Shown here piece by piece: positions 1-8,453 of a stretch of 64,000 nucleotides of DNA; positions within the stretch are counted from its first letter, which is position 1; each line of letters starts with the position of its first letter. Source of the stretch: DATBGO01 sp963695645. GTDB taxonomy: Bacteria > Actinomycetota > Actinomycetes > Streptosporangiales > Streptosporangiaceae. The stretch lies in assembly GCA_963695645.1 (NCBI GenBank), contig CAVOHC010000012.1, positions 124,001 through 188,000 on the forward strand, in the 5' to 3' direction. The position numbers were made by a program, and so were the translations under genes. A model generated the notes under the pieces. The model worked only from the letters and a program-made list of their open reading frames with translations. It had not been told where the DNA came from and made no database searches.

Positions 1-56
1 GCCAGCACCGCTTGCAGGCGGACTTGCAGCTCGGCGAGTAGCTCGTCGAGGCGCAT
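1..56 (-). CDS. Start of a GAF-type sensor histidine kinase (partial, runs off the window)
   Basis: Only the first 18-19 codons are present, reading MRLDELLAELQVRLQAVLA on the minus strand. This opening resembles the N-terminus of DevS/DosT-type GAF-domain sensor kinases of actinomycetes, which precede the GAF domains with a short helix of this type. The kinase would be divergent from the cytochrome b gene, and the shared upstream region carries two DosR-like boxes, which fits a sensor controlling the island. No Shine-Dalgarno sequence is visible before this ATG, so the true start may lie further upstream. The identification rests on a very short fragment and on context. Confidence 0.5.
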   Translation of the reverse strand, partial: MRLDELLAELQVRLQAVL

Positions 57-206
57 CTGCGGCACTACCGGGCGCGAATCCGAGGGTTGCAAGCCTGCAG
101 CTCCCCTGCAAGTTTGTTCCGGCACTGCTCTGATCGTACGTGAGCCGCTTGACGGGCAATGCCCGCCGCCCCGCCGCAGCCCAGGGAGCCGCCGGCCGCC
201 GCTGGC

Positions 207-220
207 CGGACCAAGGGCCC
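207..220. promoter_or_regulatory. DosR-like box
   Basis: The 14-mer CGGAC-CAAG-GGCCC fits GGGNC-N4-GNCCC with one arm mismatch. It lies between the partial sensor kinase and the cytochrome b gene. Confidence 0.45.
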
Positions 221-477
221 TCGTGCCCGATGCGACCTTCCGCGGCCCGGTGACCGAGGTCCGGAAGAACCGGGGACGGCCGACCCTGCTGCCGGCGGCC
301 GGCTTGGTGGAAGGCTGCCAAAAGTGACGAAACGCGGCGGCCGCGGCACGTCGCCAGGTCACAATGTCCCGTCGCGAGGGGTTATGGGCGCCATATCCCG
401 GCGGCGAGGGCCTGTCCGCTTCTGGGTATACACGGAGCGCAGCCGCAGGGGCGGAGCCAGGCGCCGGAATTTCGACT

Positions 478-491
478 AGGACCAAAGGCCC
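478..491. promoter_or_regulatory. DosR-like box upstream of the cytochrome b gene
   Basis: The 14-mer AGGAC-CAAA-GGCCC matches GGGNC-N4-GNCCC with one mismatch and ends about 100 bases before the cytochrome b start. Confidence 0.5.
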
Positions 492-517
492 ACCGGACTA
501 TGACCGATATCCCTGCC

Positions 518-544
518 TGATCATGCCGGCAGACGGCATGATCA
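518..544. promoter_or_regulatory. Perfect 11-bp inverted repeat, possible operator or hairpin
   Basis: TGATCATGCCG, a 5-base spacer, then CGGCATGATCA. It ends about 50 bases before the cytochrome b start, where it could be an operator or a 5'-UTR hairpin. No T-run follows, so a terminator is unlikely. Confidence 0.5.
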
Positions 545-594
545 CCTAGTCAATCGTTTCCCTGGCGGATTGCCCGCAGCGAAGGAGCATGCTG

Positions 595-2472
595 ATGAGC
601 GTCCATGCGATGGCCTCTGGCCCTCTCGCCATCGACCTCAACCAGCCTGGCAGCTACCTGCACTGGTCGATTTTCACCATCTCCGTTGCGAACCTGGTGC
701 TCATTGCCGTGATGGTGGTGATTTTTGGCGCTGCCCTGCTGCTGCCATTTCCCAGGGCTCACCTCGGCGAGCCCGGGGGCGCTACGGCAGTCGGTCCCAT
801 TGACGATCCGTCGGCAGCGGATACCGCCGCGACAGCAAGCGACGATACCGCGCGGATGTGGACCGCGCGGGTCCGGCGCCGGGCGGTTCGCTCGCTGCCG
901 CCCGACAAGCTGCTTCCAGACCACCAGCCGGCCTACGTGGCGTCCTGGATCTACGTCTTCGGCGTGGCCTCTATTGCCGCGCTCGGCATCGCGATTGTGT
1001 CCGGTGTCGCCATCGCGCTTGGCGGCCCCGACTGGTGGCACTACAACGGGATCGGGCATTTCTTCAACAGCCTGCACATGTGGAGTGTCGAGCTGTTCAT
1101 GGCGCTGCTTGTCATCCACTTGTGGGGCAAGTTCTGGATGGCCGCGTGGCGCGGCCGCCGGGCGATGACCTGGATCACCGGTGTCGTCGCCTTCATGGCC
1201 TCGGTCGTTGAGTGCTTCACGGGCTACCTGTCCCAGCAGAACTTCGACTCGCAGTGGATCTCTGCCAGCGGCAAGGACGCGTTCAACTCGGTCGGCGTCG
1301 GCGCTTTCTTCAACGTGATGAACTTCGGCCAGATGCTGATGTGGCACATCGTGCTCGTCCCGATCATCCTGATCGCGATCGTCGGCGCGCATGTGCTGCT
1401 GGTCCGGGTGCGTGGCGTCGCGCACCCGATCGGGGCGGAAGGCGGGGGAGCCCCGCTGCGAAAGCGGCTGACCAGGCGCCAGGTCGCCGCGGCCGAGGCC
1501 GCGCCGTGGCGCGGCCCCACCCGCCGGTACGACATCCTCAAGGAAGGCACGATCGCCTCGGTGGTGATCCTCGCCTTGACCTTCGGTCTTTCCGCCCTGC
1601 TGTCCTCACCTGACGTGCCGCCGGTCACCATCGGGACCTGGGCCAGGATCATGCCGGCCGACTTCATCGGCACGGCGGCAACTGAGCTCAACGGGACCAG
1701 CGAGACCGCCACCTACGGACCGCCGTATGTGGCCGGCCAGACCGGCAGCGTGCAGCGCCTCTGGTTCTCCCCGCAGACCATTGCCGGGGTGACCCAGCCG
1801 GTCAACGCGGCGCAGGACTTCGTGATCTCGCCGCTGTCCAAGCTCGCGCCCACCGACCCGGCGCTGGCCAGGGCGCTCAGGACCTACCAGTCGGCGTCGC
1901 CTGCGCAGCAGCTGAAGTGGGCCAATGCCTACTACGCCGTCGTGCCGAAGGTGAAGTTCGGCAACGGAAACCCGGTCGTTCCCGCGGCCAACGACGGGCC
2001 GGTGCCCGCGTTGATGGCCACCGAACTGACCCTGGCGCGCAGCGGAGCCCTGGACGCCGACCTGATCGCCCAGCAGCCGTTCTACGGCACCAACCTCACC
2101 AAGCCGCTGCTGTTCCTTGAGGACGGGCAGTATTTCAGCAACAAGGCCCAGGCGCTGCATCTCACCGGCGAGCAGTGGGGCGTGATGAACGAGACTGGCA
2201 GCTATCCCGGCCAGCCGTGGCTGTGGCTCTACACGATGTGGTACCAGATCCCTGGCTGGTCCAACTCGGCCAATATCGACATGATCGCGGTCTACCTGAC
2301 AGGCCTGGCCACGCTGCTGCTGCTCGCGGTGCCGTTCCTGCCCGGACTCCGCGACATCCCGAGGCTCATCCCGGTGCACAGGCTCGTCTGGCGGTCCTGG
2401 TATGCGCGGCCGAAGGATGCCACGCCGGACGCCGGGCCGGTCGATACCGCCAGCGCAGGCCGGCCGAGGTAG
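595..2472 (+). CDS. Orphan b-type cytochrome (cytochrome bc1 cytochrome-b-like N-terminal domain)
   Basis: A membrane protein of 625 residues. An N-terminal membrane helix and a polar loop precede a cytochrome b core. The four haem-ligand histidines are visible: H161 and H175 in one helix (spacing 13) and H251 and H266 in another (spacing 14), the pattern of bis-haem cytochrome b. A hydrophobic helix near residue 330 is followed by about 220 residues of polar sequence, probably outside the membrane, and a last helix near 575-595. No Rieske protein or cytochrome c1 gene is adjacent, so this is not a normal bc1 operon. The ATG at 595 is preferred over 589 because AAGGAG at 581-586 is 8 bases from it. 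Two DosR-like boxes upstream suggest hypoxic expression. The electron partner is unknown; quinol oxidation or reduction is inferred from the fold. Confidence 0.8.
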   Translation: MSVHAMASGPLAIDLNQPGSYLHWSIFTISVANLVLIAVMVVIFGAALLLPFPRAHLGEPGGATAVGPIDDPSAADTAATASDDTARMWTARVRRRAVRSLPPDKLLPDHQPAYVASWIYVFGVASIAALGIAIVSGVAIALGGPDWWHYNGIGHFFNSLHMWSVELFMALLVIHLWGKFWMAAWRGRRAMTWITGVVAFMASVVECFTGYLSQQNFDSQWISASGKDAFNSVGVGAFFNVMNFGQMLMWHIVLVPIILIAIVGAHVLLVRVRGVAHPIGAEGGGAPLRKRLTRRQVAAAEAAPWRGPTRRYDILKEGTIASVVILALTFGLSALLSSPDVPPVTIGTWARIMPADFIGTAATELNGTSETATYGPPYVAGQTGSVQRLWFSPQTIAGVTQPVNAAQDFVISPLSKLAPTDPALARALRTYQSASPAQQLKWANAYYAVVPKVKFGNGNPVVPAANDGPVPALMATELTLARSGALDADLIAQQPFYGTNLTKPLLFLEDGQYFSNKAQALHLTGEQWGVMNETGSYPGQPWLWLYTMWYQIPGWSNSANIDMIAVYLTGLATLLLLAVPFLPGLRDIPRLIPVHRLVWRSWYARPKDATPDAGPVDTASAGRPR

Positions 2473-2581
2473 CGGCCACGCTGCCCGGGCCCTGCGCGGA
2501 CACCGCCGTCGCGCAGCATCGGGGACCGGGCCGCCAGGCCGGTTCCTATCGCTAGCCCGGGCCTTTCTGGTACCTGAATAT

Positions 2582-2595
2582 CTGACCTTCGTCCC
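2582..2595. promoter_or_regulatory. DosR-like box upstream of a universal stress protein gene
   Basis: CTGAC-CTTC-GTCCC has a perfect right half-site and a left half-site with two mismatches. It ends 87 bases before the universal stress protein start. Confidence 0.35.
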
Positions 2596-2682
2596 TACCG
2601 CCGCATTGCCCTGGGGGCTAATATCCGGAATTGCCACCCCTTTCCCTGAGCTGGATGGCGAGCACACCCCCGGGGAGGTGTT

Positions 2683-3168
2683 ATGAGCAAGACGATTCTC
2701 CTGGCGGTGGACGCGGCGCGGCACGTCCCAGAGAGCCACGTCTCCGCAGCAGTAGCCATGACGCGTGAGCTGAGTCGCGACACTGGCGACCAGGTCATTG
2801 TCGTACACGTGCATGAGTTCGCCGTTGGCAGGTTCGGCCGGCTTCAGGTGGATTGCGCCGAGGGACAGGGCGAAAGCCTAGTCGCTGAGATTGTCGCAGA
2901 CCTGAGGTCATCAGGCATCACGGCTGACGGCACCGTCCGCGAGGCCGATTTCGGGCACGTGTCCAGAAAGATCCTTGCTGTCGGCGATGAATACGATGCG
3001 CGAATGATCGTGCTAGGCTCCAGCGGCCGCACCGACATGCCGCATATGCCATTCGGCAGCGTGTCGCACCGGCTGATGCACCTCGCTGCCCGGCCGGTGC
3101 TCATCGTGCCCAGGCAGGCGACGATCACCGGAGCGGCCGACCAGGCTGCAGCGGCAGCAGCTCGCTGA
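2683..3168 (+). CDS. Universal stress protein (single UspA domain)
   Basis: A single-domain cytosolic Usp of 161 residues. The N-terminal strand is followed by an insertion, and the C-terminal ATP-binding signature G-2x-G-9x-G-S is intact within GSSGRTDMPHMPFGS. An alanine-rich tail of about 15 residues ends the protein. Intact signatures usually indicate nucleotide-binding Usps, such as Rv2623 of the M. tuberculosis DosR regulon. The start is supported by GGGAGG 5 bases upstream. It follows the cytochrome b gene after 210 bases and has a possible box of its own at 2582. The exact stress role is unknown; placement in the hypoxia island is inferred. Confidence 0.88.
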   Translation: MSKTILLAVDAARHVPESHVSAAVAMTRELSRDTGDQVIVVHVHEFAVGRFGRLQVDCAEGQGESLVAEIVADLRSSGITADGTVREADFGHVSRKILAVGDEYDARMIVLGSSGRTDMPHMPFGSVSHRLMHLAARPVLIVPRQATITGAADQAAAAAAR

Positions 3169-3283
3169 CTGCACGCCGGCGGGCTCGCGCGGCCCGGGCG
3201 GCGGCCGCGCAGCCCGGGCGTGCCTTGATGCGGCACGCGGGCCAGCGCGGGCCGGCCAGCGCGGGCGAGCGTAACCTGATCGC

Positions 3284-4282
3284 ATGCGGGCGTGGGTGGT
3301 TCACAAGCCGGGGCCGATGGCCTCGGGGCCAGTAACGCTGATCGAGCGGCCGACACCGGAACCAGGCCCGGGTCAGTTGCTGGTCAAGGTGGTGTGCTGC
3401 GGTGTCTGCCGCACCGACCTGCATCTGGCCGAAGGCGACCTCGACCCGAAAGCTCCCGATGTCACCCCGGGCCACGAGGTCGTCGGAGAAGTGGTGGCGG
3501 CCGGGCCTGGGGTGGTGCGGTTCGGTGTCGGCGACCGGGTGGGAGTGGCCTGGCTGGGCGGCACTGACGGCGCGTGCCGGTATTGCCGTCGCGGCCAGGA
3601 GAACCTCTGCCCGCGCTCCACCTATACCGGCTGGGACATCCACGGTGGCTATGCCGAATATCTGGTGGCCGCCGATGCCTACGTGCATCCGCTCCCCGCC
3701 GGGTTCAGCGATGCGGAGCTGGCGCCGCTGCTCTGCGCAGGGATCATCGGGTACCGCGCGCTACGTCGCGCCGAGCTGCCGCCAGGGGGCAGGCTGGGCC
3801 TCTACGGTTTCGGCGGCTCGGCGCACCTGACCGCCCAGGTCGCGATGGCGCAGGGCGCCGCCGTGCACGTGTTCACCCGCGCTGCTGCTGCCCGGCAGCT
3901 GGCCCTCGAGCTCGGTGCCGCGTCCGCGCAGGACTCTTACGATCCGTCGCCTGAGCCGCTCGACGCGGGGATCATCTTCGCACCGGTCGGCGACATCGTG
4001 CCTGCCGCGCTGGCCGCCCTCGACCGTGGCGGGACACTCGCGATAGCAGGGATACATCTCACCGACATTCCGGCGCTTAACTACGAGGACGACCTTTTCC
4101 AGGAGCGGACCCTGCGCAGCGTCACCTCGAACACGCGCGGTGACGCCGATGAGTTCCTCCGGCTCGCGCAGCAGCTGAGACTGCGGGTCACCGTTACCCC
4201 CTACCCGTTCTCCGCGGCGGATCAGGCGCTTGCCGATCTCGCCGCCGACCGCGTGACCGGCGCGGCCGTGCTGTCGATCTGA
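3284..4282 (+). CDS. Zinc-dependent alcohol dehydrogenase (medium-chain family, AdhP/AdhA-like)
   Basis: A medium-chain dehydrogenase/reductase of 332 residues that would interconvert alcohols and aldehydes with NAD(P). The catalytic-zinc region GVCRTDLHLAEGD and the GHEVVGEV motif are present, as is the Rossmann stretch GRLGLYGFGGSAH. The structural-zinc loop is altered: the usual four-cysteine pattern reads TDGACRYCRRGQENLC, so the first cysteine is an aspartate. The enzyme may bind this zinc with Asp or more weakly. No strong ribosome-binding site precedes the ATG, so the mRNA may be leaderless. In the island it could re-oxidise NADH by reducing aldehydes when oxygen is limiting, which is an inference. 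Confidence 0.85.
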   Translation: MRAWVVHKPGPMASGPVTLIERPTPEPGPGQLLVKVVCCGVCRTDLHLAEGDLDPKAPDVTPGHEVVGEVVAAGPGVVRFGVGDRVGVAWLGGTDGACRYCRRGQENLCPRSTYTGWDIHGGYAEYLVAADAYVHPLPAGFSDAELAPLLCAGIIGYRALRRAELPPGGRLGLYGFGGSAHLTAQVAMAQGAAVHVFTRAAAARQLALELGAASAQDSYDPSPEPLDAGIIFAPVGDIVPAALAALDRGGTLAIAGIHLTDIPALNYEDDLFQERTLRSVTSNTRGDADEFLRLAQQLRLRVTVTPYPFSAADQALADLAADRVTGAAVLSI

Positions 4283-4351
4283 TCAGGCGCGGGCTGTCAC
4301 CCTTCGTTTCCCGCGGGCGGGCCCGGGCGGCCCGGCAGCCAGCTCGGCGCA

Positions 4352-4365
4352 GGGCCTTTGGGCCC
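4352..4365. promoter_or_regulatory. DosR-like box, symmetric GGGCC/GGCCC
   Basis: GGGCC-TTTG-GGCCC has perfect arms and lies 58 bases upstream of the small zinc-ribbon gene at 4424. Confidence 0.5.
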
Positions 4366-4423
4366 GGCAGCAGCCGAGGAATGTCCCTACTGGCCGCGCG
4401 TGCGCACATGTGACGCTTTGAGC

Positions 4424-4738
4424 ATGTTTCCCGGATACTCAGCCATCTTCAGACGCGCCACGTCATCAGGTGCCGCGCGGCCGCAGCCGCAGGCGCCCGC
4501 CGATCCGGATAGCTGGATCAAGAGCCTTATCGCCGCCGAGCGGGCATGCTGCTGCTCGGCCAGACCTACGACGGTGGCCGTGCTTCCGGCGCGGTCTGGC
4601 CAGTCCGAGCAAACCGACCTGCTGTTGTGCAACCACCACTACCGGAACGCAAAGACGGGCCTGGCGGCTGCCGGCGCAGCGATCTACCAGGCACCCTGGT
4701 CGCGGGATTCTCGGAGCCAGACGGCAACGTGCCTGTAG
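4424..4738 (+). CDS. Small cysteine/histidine protein, DUF7455-like zinc ribbon
   Basis: A protein of 104 residues. The first 45 are low-complexity and the C-terminal half looks like a treble-clef or ribbon: ERACCCSARPTTVAVLPAR, then a short linker, then TDLLLCNHHYRNAKTGLAAA. The CxC plus CNHH spacing resembles small DUF7455-type actinobacterial proteins, often found beside stress genes. The ATG at 4424 has only a weak ribosome-binding site, and an internal start nearer the zinc motif is possible. A symmetric box 58 bases upstream argues for a real, island-regulated gene. No function is known; zinc binding is inferred from the cysteines and histidines. Confidence 0.6.
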   Translation: MFPGYSAIFRRATSSGAARPQPQAPADPDSWIKSLIAAERACCCSARPTTVAVLPARSGQSEQTDLLLCNHHYRNAKTGLAAAGAAIYQAPWSRDSRSQTATCL

Positions 4739-4815
4739 CGCACTGGCATTACTGAAATCCTGGTGGTTTGCCGATTCGCTGCCGGGCGCCAGGCCAGTTG
4801 CGGAGGGAGTCTTGC

Positions 4816-6390
4816 TCAGCTGGGGAGCATGTAGGAGCGGACCGGCCGCCAGACGTGCTCGGGCCCGTGCGGGCGGATCGCTGCCATCGCCAGGCGGACC
4901 GGCCCGGAGAGGTCTGCGGGGCAGGCCGGCGCCACGTCGCACACTGGCCCACCGGTGCCGGTTTCACGCACCGGCCCGGGCCTGGCTGGGCCGGTTTCGC
5001 TGGTGTCGATCACGATTGCCTCAGGCCAGAGCGCCTGATCCGCCGCCATCCGCGCCGCCACCGCCGGGTAGGCGTCGGACACATCGTCCCGCCTGCGGCT
5101 CATCCGCTGTGCCGAAAGCTCGGCAGGGGCGGTGCAGCACAGCTGCACCAGATCGGCGCTGGCCGCCTCGGCTACTGAGGCGGCAGCGCTCCGTTGCGCT
5201 GCCGATATCCACGACGCGTCAAGGATCACCGACTCGCCCATCGCCAGCAGCCGGGCTGCCCTGCTGAGCAGCTCGCTGTAGGTGCGCTCGGTCCAGCGCG
5301 GCGCGTAGATGCCGGCGCCATAGTCGGCCGCCGTTTGCTTGCCAGGTGATACACCGGCCAGTTCCTTGCGGATCCGGTCACTGCTGAGCACGGTCCAGCC
5401 AAGCCGGTCGGCCAGCGCGCCGGCCAGCGCGGACTTGCCGGTGGCCGGCAGGCCGCCGATAGCCACGAGCGTGATGGCGCCGGCCTGCAGATGCCGCAGA
5501 GTCATGGCGGTGAGCTGGCGCGCCGCTGCCGAGGCGCGCGGATCGCCCTGGGCGGCCCGCACGCAGGCGACCTTGGCGCGCACGAGCGCCCGGTAGGCGA
5601 CGTAGTGGTGGCGCAGCGCGGCCGGCGCCGGGTCGCCGGAGAACTCTACGTACCACCGGGTGAATTGCTCGGCCTGCGCAGGCTCGCCGAGCCGCTCCAG
5701 GTCCATCGCGAGAAAGGCAGCGTCATCGAGCCCGTCCAGCCACCGCAGCTTGTCGTCGAATTCCAGGCAGTCGAGAATCCGCGGCCCGTCATCGAGGCAG
5801 AAGATGTCGTCGGCCAGCAGGTCGCCGTGACCGTCGACAATGCGGCCGCTCGAGATCCGCGCGCTCAGCAGGGCCTCCCGCCCGGCCAGGAACCGCTCGG
5901 TGAGCCATTGGGCCGCATCGATGTCGCAGGCCTGGAGCACGCCGGGGGCGAGCGCGCGGATCTGCTCGTAGCTGGCGCTCCAGCGGCCCGAGAGTGCGCT
6001 TGCGCTGCCCTGCTCGGAGATCTCCGGCCGTCGCGGCGATGCGGCGTGCTGCGCGGCCAGCATCCGCGCCACCTGCCGGAGCGCGCCGCCGACCGGCACC
6101 CCGCCGCTGACCAGATCGGAAAGCCGGCGGTCGACCGGCATCCTGCGCATCACCACAAGGGGCTCGGGGGGCGGCCCGGCCGGACCTGCGACCTGCGCGA
6201 TGCCCAGGTAGACGTCAGGTGCGAACCGCCGGTTCAGCTCGATTTCGCGCTGGCACGCGGCGTCGCGCGCGTTGATCGTGCTGAAGTCAAGAAAGCCAAG
6301 ATTCACCGGCCTCTTCAGCTTGTAGGCCCGGTCGCCCACGAAGAACACCACGGCCGAGTGGGTCTGGCGGATGTCTGCGTACGGCAGCAC
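4816..6390 (-). CDS. Bifunctional APH-like kinase / AAA-type P-loop ATPase (Rv2004c-like)
   Basis: A protein of 524 residues with two parts. Residues 1-320 are an aminoglycoside-phosphotransferase-like kinase fold, with KLKRPVNLGFLDFS near the start, HGDLLADDIFCL as the Brown/Brenner-like catalytic motif, and ILDCLEFD for metal binding. Residues 330-500 are an AAA_33-type ATPase or kinase with Walker A GLPATGKSALAG. This architecture matches Rv2004c, a DosR-regulon protein of M. tuberculosis with no established substrate. It lies 5 bases after the Acg-family gene and is the last gene of gap-acg-aph. The substrate cannot be told from sequence; antibiotic resistance should not be assumed. Confidence 0.85.
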   Translation of the reverse strand: MLPYADIRQTHSAVVFFVGDRAYKLKRPVNLGFLDFSTINARDAACQREIELNRRFAPDVYLGIAQVAGPAGPPPEPLVVMRRMPVDRRLSDLVSGGVPVGGALRQVARMLAAQHAASPRRPEISEQGSASALSGRWSASYEQIRALAPGVLQACDIDAAQWLTERFLAGREALLSARISSGRIVDGHGDLLADDIFCLDDGPRILDCLEFDDKLRWLDGLDDAAFLAMDLERLGEPAQAEQFTRWYVEFSGDPAPAALRHHYVAYRALVRAKVACVRAAQGDPRASAAARQLTAMTLRHLQAGAITLVAIGGLPATGKSALAGALADRLGWTVLSSDRIRKELAGVSPGKQTAADYGAGIYAPRWTERTYSELLSRAARLLAMGESVILDASWISAAQRSAAASVAEAASADLVQLCCTAPAELSAQRMSRRRDDVSDAYPAVAARMAADQALWPEAIVIDTSETGPARPGPVRETGTGGPVCDVAPACPADLSGPVRLAMAAIRPHGPEHVWRPVRSYMLPS

Positions 6391-6395
6391 TACCG

Positions 6396-7400
6396 CTACG
6401 TCCTGCCGGGCCCGCGGGTGGCGGAGTTCGCACCCGGCCGGTCAAGGATCTCCTCAATCGGGCGCCGCGGCGTCTGGACGGCCGGCGGCCCGTAGCCGAG
6501 CCTGAGAATGATCTGCGGGTGCTCCGGCCACGGCCACCAGCTGTCGGTGCCCTCCATGTCGTGCAGCTCCATCGGCTGGTACAGGAACGATGCCGCGACG
6601 CCATGACGGGTGGCGGTCAGCAATACCCGCTGAAGGGCCTGCCCGGCACGCAGCCAGTCGGCAGGATCGTCTCGCGCGGTGGACAGCACGGCCAGCTGCG
6701 GCAGCCGCTCGAAACTTGCGGTCGGACGCGCGGCGCCTGGTGAGCCGTAGCCGAGGTCGCGAACCGGGGCCGGGCGGCGATCCGGCTGGGCGCCAAGGGC
6801 CGCGGCCGGTATCCCGTCCGCCGGGCTGCCGCCGAGCCATTTCGCGAGTTCGACCTGGTGATCGAAATCGTCGGCCAGTACCAGGCTGGCCGCCTGCGCG
6901 ATCTCGAGCACGGTGCCTGTGTCCCTGACGCTGAGCATCCGCAGTACCGCGTACTCGAACCCGGCCTCCTGTTCGAGGTCAATGAGCACAGAGTCAGGGA
7001 CAAGCCGCTCGGCGAATGGTTCCCTGCTGGTGTGCCGCAGGCCGATCGCCTCGAACAACTCATGCTCGGCCAGGCTCGCCTGGCGTCCCTCGGCAAGCTG
7101 AACTGAAGCCAGCAGCGTCGGCTCGGCCCGCGGATTGGGCAGCGGCCATATCAGCGGCTTGCTGCCGGACATCCGGATCGCCAGCCTGATGTTGAACAAT
7201 GCCGCACCGCAACTCAGGTGCAAGGCCCGGCCGTGCGGGTCAGCGACCCACAGCATCCGGTCCGGATCACCGTGCAGCTCGATGACGTCGTCGCTGGCAA
7301 CCTTGACCAGCCACGGCTGGGTGTTGTGGATCGATGGCGCGGCTCCGGCTGCGCCGACGATCCGGCGCAAGATCCCGTCCTCTGCAAGTGGCCGGTACAA
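6396..7400 (-). CDS. Acg-family FMN-binding nitroreductase-like protein
   Basis: A protein of 334 residues of the Acg family, a degenerate nitroreductase fold present as Rv2032, Rv3127 and Rv3131 in the DosR regulon. The N-terminal segment AGAAPSIHNTQPWLVKV is the family hallmark, and the C-terminal part carries LRLGYGPP before a short basic tail. Characterised Acg proteins bind FMN but lack normal nitroreductase activity, probably because a lid covers the flavin, and have been proposed to sequester FMN. The gene sits between gap (48 bases upstream) and the APH/AAA gene (5 bases downstream), so one transcript is likely. The flavin-storage role is carried over from the family. Confidence 0.85.
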   Translation of the reverse strand: MYRPLAEDGILRRIVGAAGAAPSIHNTQPWLVKVASDDVIELHGDPDRMLWVADPHGRALHLSCGAALFNIRLAIRMSGSKPLIWPLPNPRAEPTLLASVQLAEGRQASLAEHELFEAIGLRHTSREPFAERLVPDSVLIDLEQEAGFEYAVLRMLSVRDTGTVLEIAQAASLVLADDFDHQVELAKWLGGSPADGIPAAALGAQPDRRPAPVRDLGYGSPGAARPTASFERLPQLAVLSTARDDPADWLRAGQALQRVLLTATRHGVAASFLYQPMELHDMEGTDSWWPWPEHPQIILRLGYGPPAVQTPRRPIEEILDRPGANSATRGPGRT

Positions 7401-7448
7401 CGCCCTGCACCTCCTGAAGTTGCTGACCCGGCGGGGCGGGTCAGCGGT

Positions 7449-8453
7449 CTATAGCCGTGCGCCGACGAGCGCGGTGAGGTCCGCCAGACGGCACGTGTAG
7501 CCCCACTCGTTGTCGTACCACCCGAAGATCTTGGCCAGGCTGCCCGACGCCTGGGTCAGGCCGGAGTCGAAGACGCATGATGCGGGATCCCCAACGATGT
7601 CACGGGAGACCAGCGGATCGGAGCTGTACCGCAAGATGCCGGCCAGCGGGCCCGCCGCGCTGGCTTGCCCGAATGCGCTATTCAGCTCTTCGGCGGTCAC
7701 CTCCCTGCCGAGCACCGCGGTCAGGTCAGTCAGTGACCCGTCCGGCACCGGCACCCGTAGCGCCACCCCGTCTAGCCGGCCGGCCAGCTCGGCGATCACC
7801 TCGCCGGTGGTGCGGGCTGCCCCGGTCGTGGTCGGCACGATGCTGATGGCGGCGCTGCGGGCCCGGCGCAGGTCCTTGTGCGGCGCATCGAGCAGCTGCT
7901 GGTCGCCTGTGTAGGCGTGCACGGTCGTCATGAGCCCCCTGACCAGGCCGAAGCTGTCGTTCAGGACCTTGGCCATCGGGGCTACGCAGTTGGTGGTGCA
8001 GGAGGCGTTCGAGATCACGTCATGCCGCCGCGGGTCGTAGTCACCGTCGTTGACGCCGACCACGACCGTGATGTCCGCGTTCTTTCCCGGAGCCGAGATC
8101 AGCACCTTGCGGGCGCCGCCCTTCAGGTGGATCGCCGCGTCGTCCCTGGACGAGAACCGTCCGGTGGACTCGATCACGATGTCCGCCCCGAGCTGGCCCC
8201 AGTCGATACCGGCGGGGTCCTGGCACGACGAGACCGCAATCGGCTTGCCGTCGACGACGATCGAATCGCCCGCGTACTCGACGGTCGCAGCCATGCGGCC
8301 GTAGGTTGAGTCGAAGTCCAGCAGGTGCGCGAGAGCGCGCGCGTCCGTAATGTCATTAATCGCGACGACCTGGATGTCGCCGCGCTCAACAGAGCGGCGC
8401 ACGAAGGTGCGGCCGATCCTGCCGAAGCCGTTGATCCCAACTCGGATGGTCAT
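7449..8453 (-). CDS. gap: Glyceraldehyde-3-phosphate dehydrogenase, type I
   Basis: A full-length GAPDH of 334 residues. The NAD-binding GINGFGRIGR is at the N-terminus, the catalytic-cysteine motif SNASCTTNC is near residue 150, and the conserved C-terminal WYDNEWGY is present. It interconverts glyceraldehyde-3-phosphate and 1,3-bisphosphoglycerate in central carbon metabolism. It is first of three genes on this strand (gap, acg, APH/AAA), and a symmetric DosR-like box sits about 140 bases upstream. Being away from pgk and tpi, it is probably a second, stress-linked copy, an inference that needs the rest of the genome. The start has GGAGGG just upstream. Confidence 0.93.
   Translation of the reverse strand: MTIRVGINGFGRIGRTFVRRSVERGDIQVVAINDITDARALAHLLDFDSTYGRMAATVEYAGDSIVVDGKPIAVSSCQDPAGIDWGQLGADIVIESTGRFSSRDDAAIHLKGGARKVLISAPGKNADITVVVGVNDGDYDPRRHDVISNASCTTNCVAPMAKVLNDSFGLVRGLMTTVHAYTGDQQLLDAPHKDLRRARSAAISIVPTTTGAARTTGEVIAELAGRLDGVALRVPVPDGSLTDLTAVLGREVTAEELNSAFGQASAAGPLAGILRYSSDPLVSRDIVGDPASCVFDSGLTQASGSLAKIFGWYDNEWGYTCRLADLTALVGARL

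Larger units (their letters stand above)
57..594. other. Divergent intergenic region with two DosR-like boxes and a perfect inverted repeat
   Basis: About 540 bases separate the partial kinase from the cytochrome b gene. I see no convincing coding sequence; the short frames here are GC-rich chance frames. It contains DosR-like boxes at 207-220 and 478-491 and an 11-bp inverted repeat at 518-544. Confidence 0.6.

Noticed and set aside
159..549. Overlapping small frames upstream of cytochrome b
   Set aside because: No ribosome-binding site, low-complexity translation, and they cross two regulatory boxes.
1606..2814. A 402-codon antisense frame to cytochrome b
   Set aside because: Arg/Gly-rich product of no family; it overlaps the cytochrome gene and the Usp start.
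4816..6390. Aminoglycoside resistance gene
   Set aside because: The APH fold is fused to an AAA ATPase as in Rv2004c and there is no resistance context; family similarity alone does not show drug phosphorylation.
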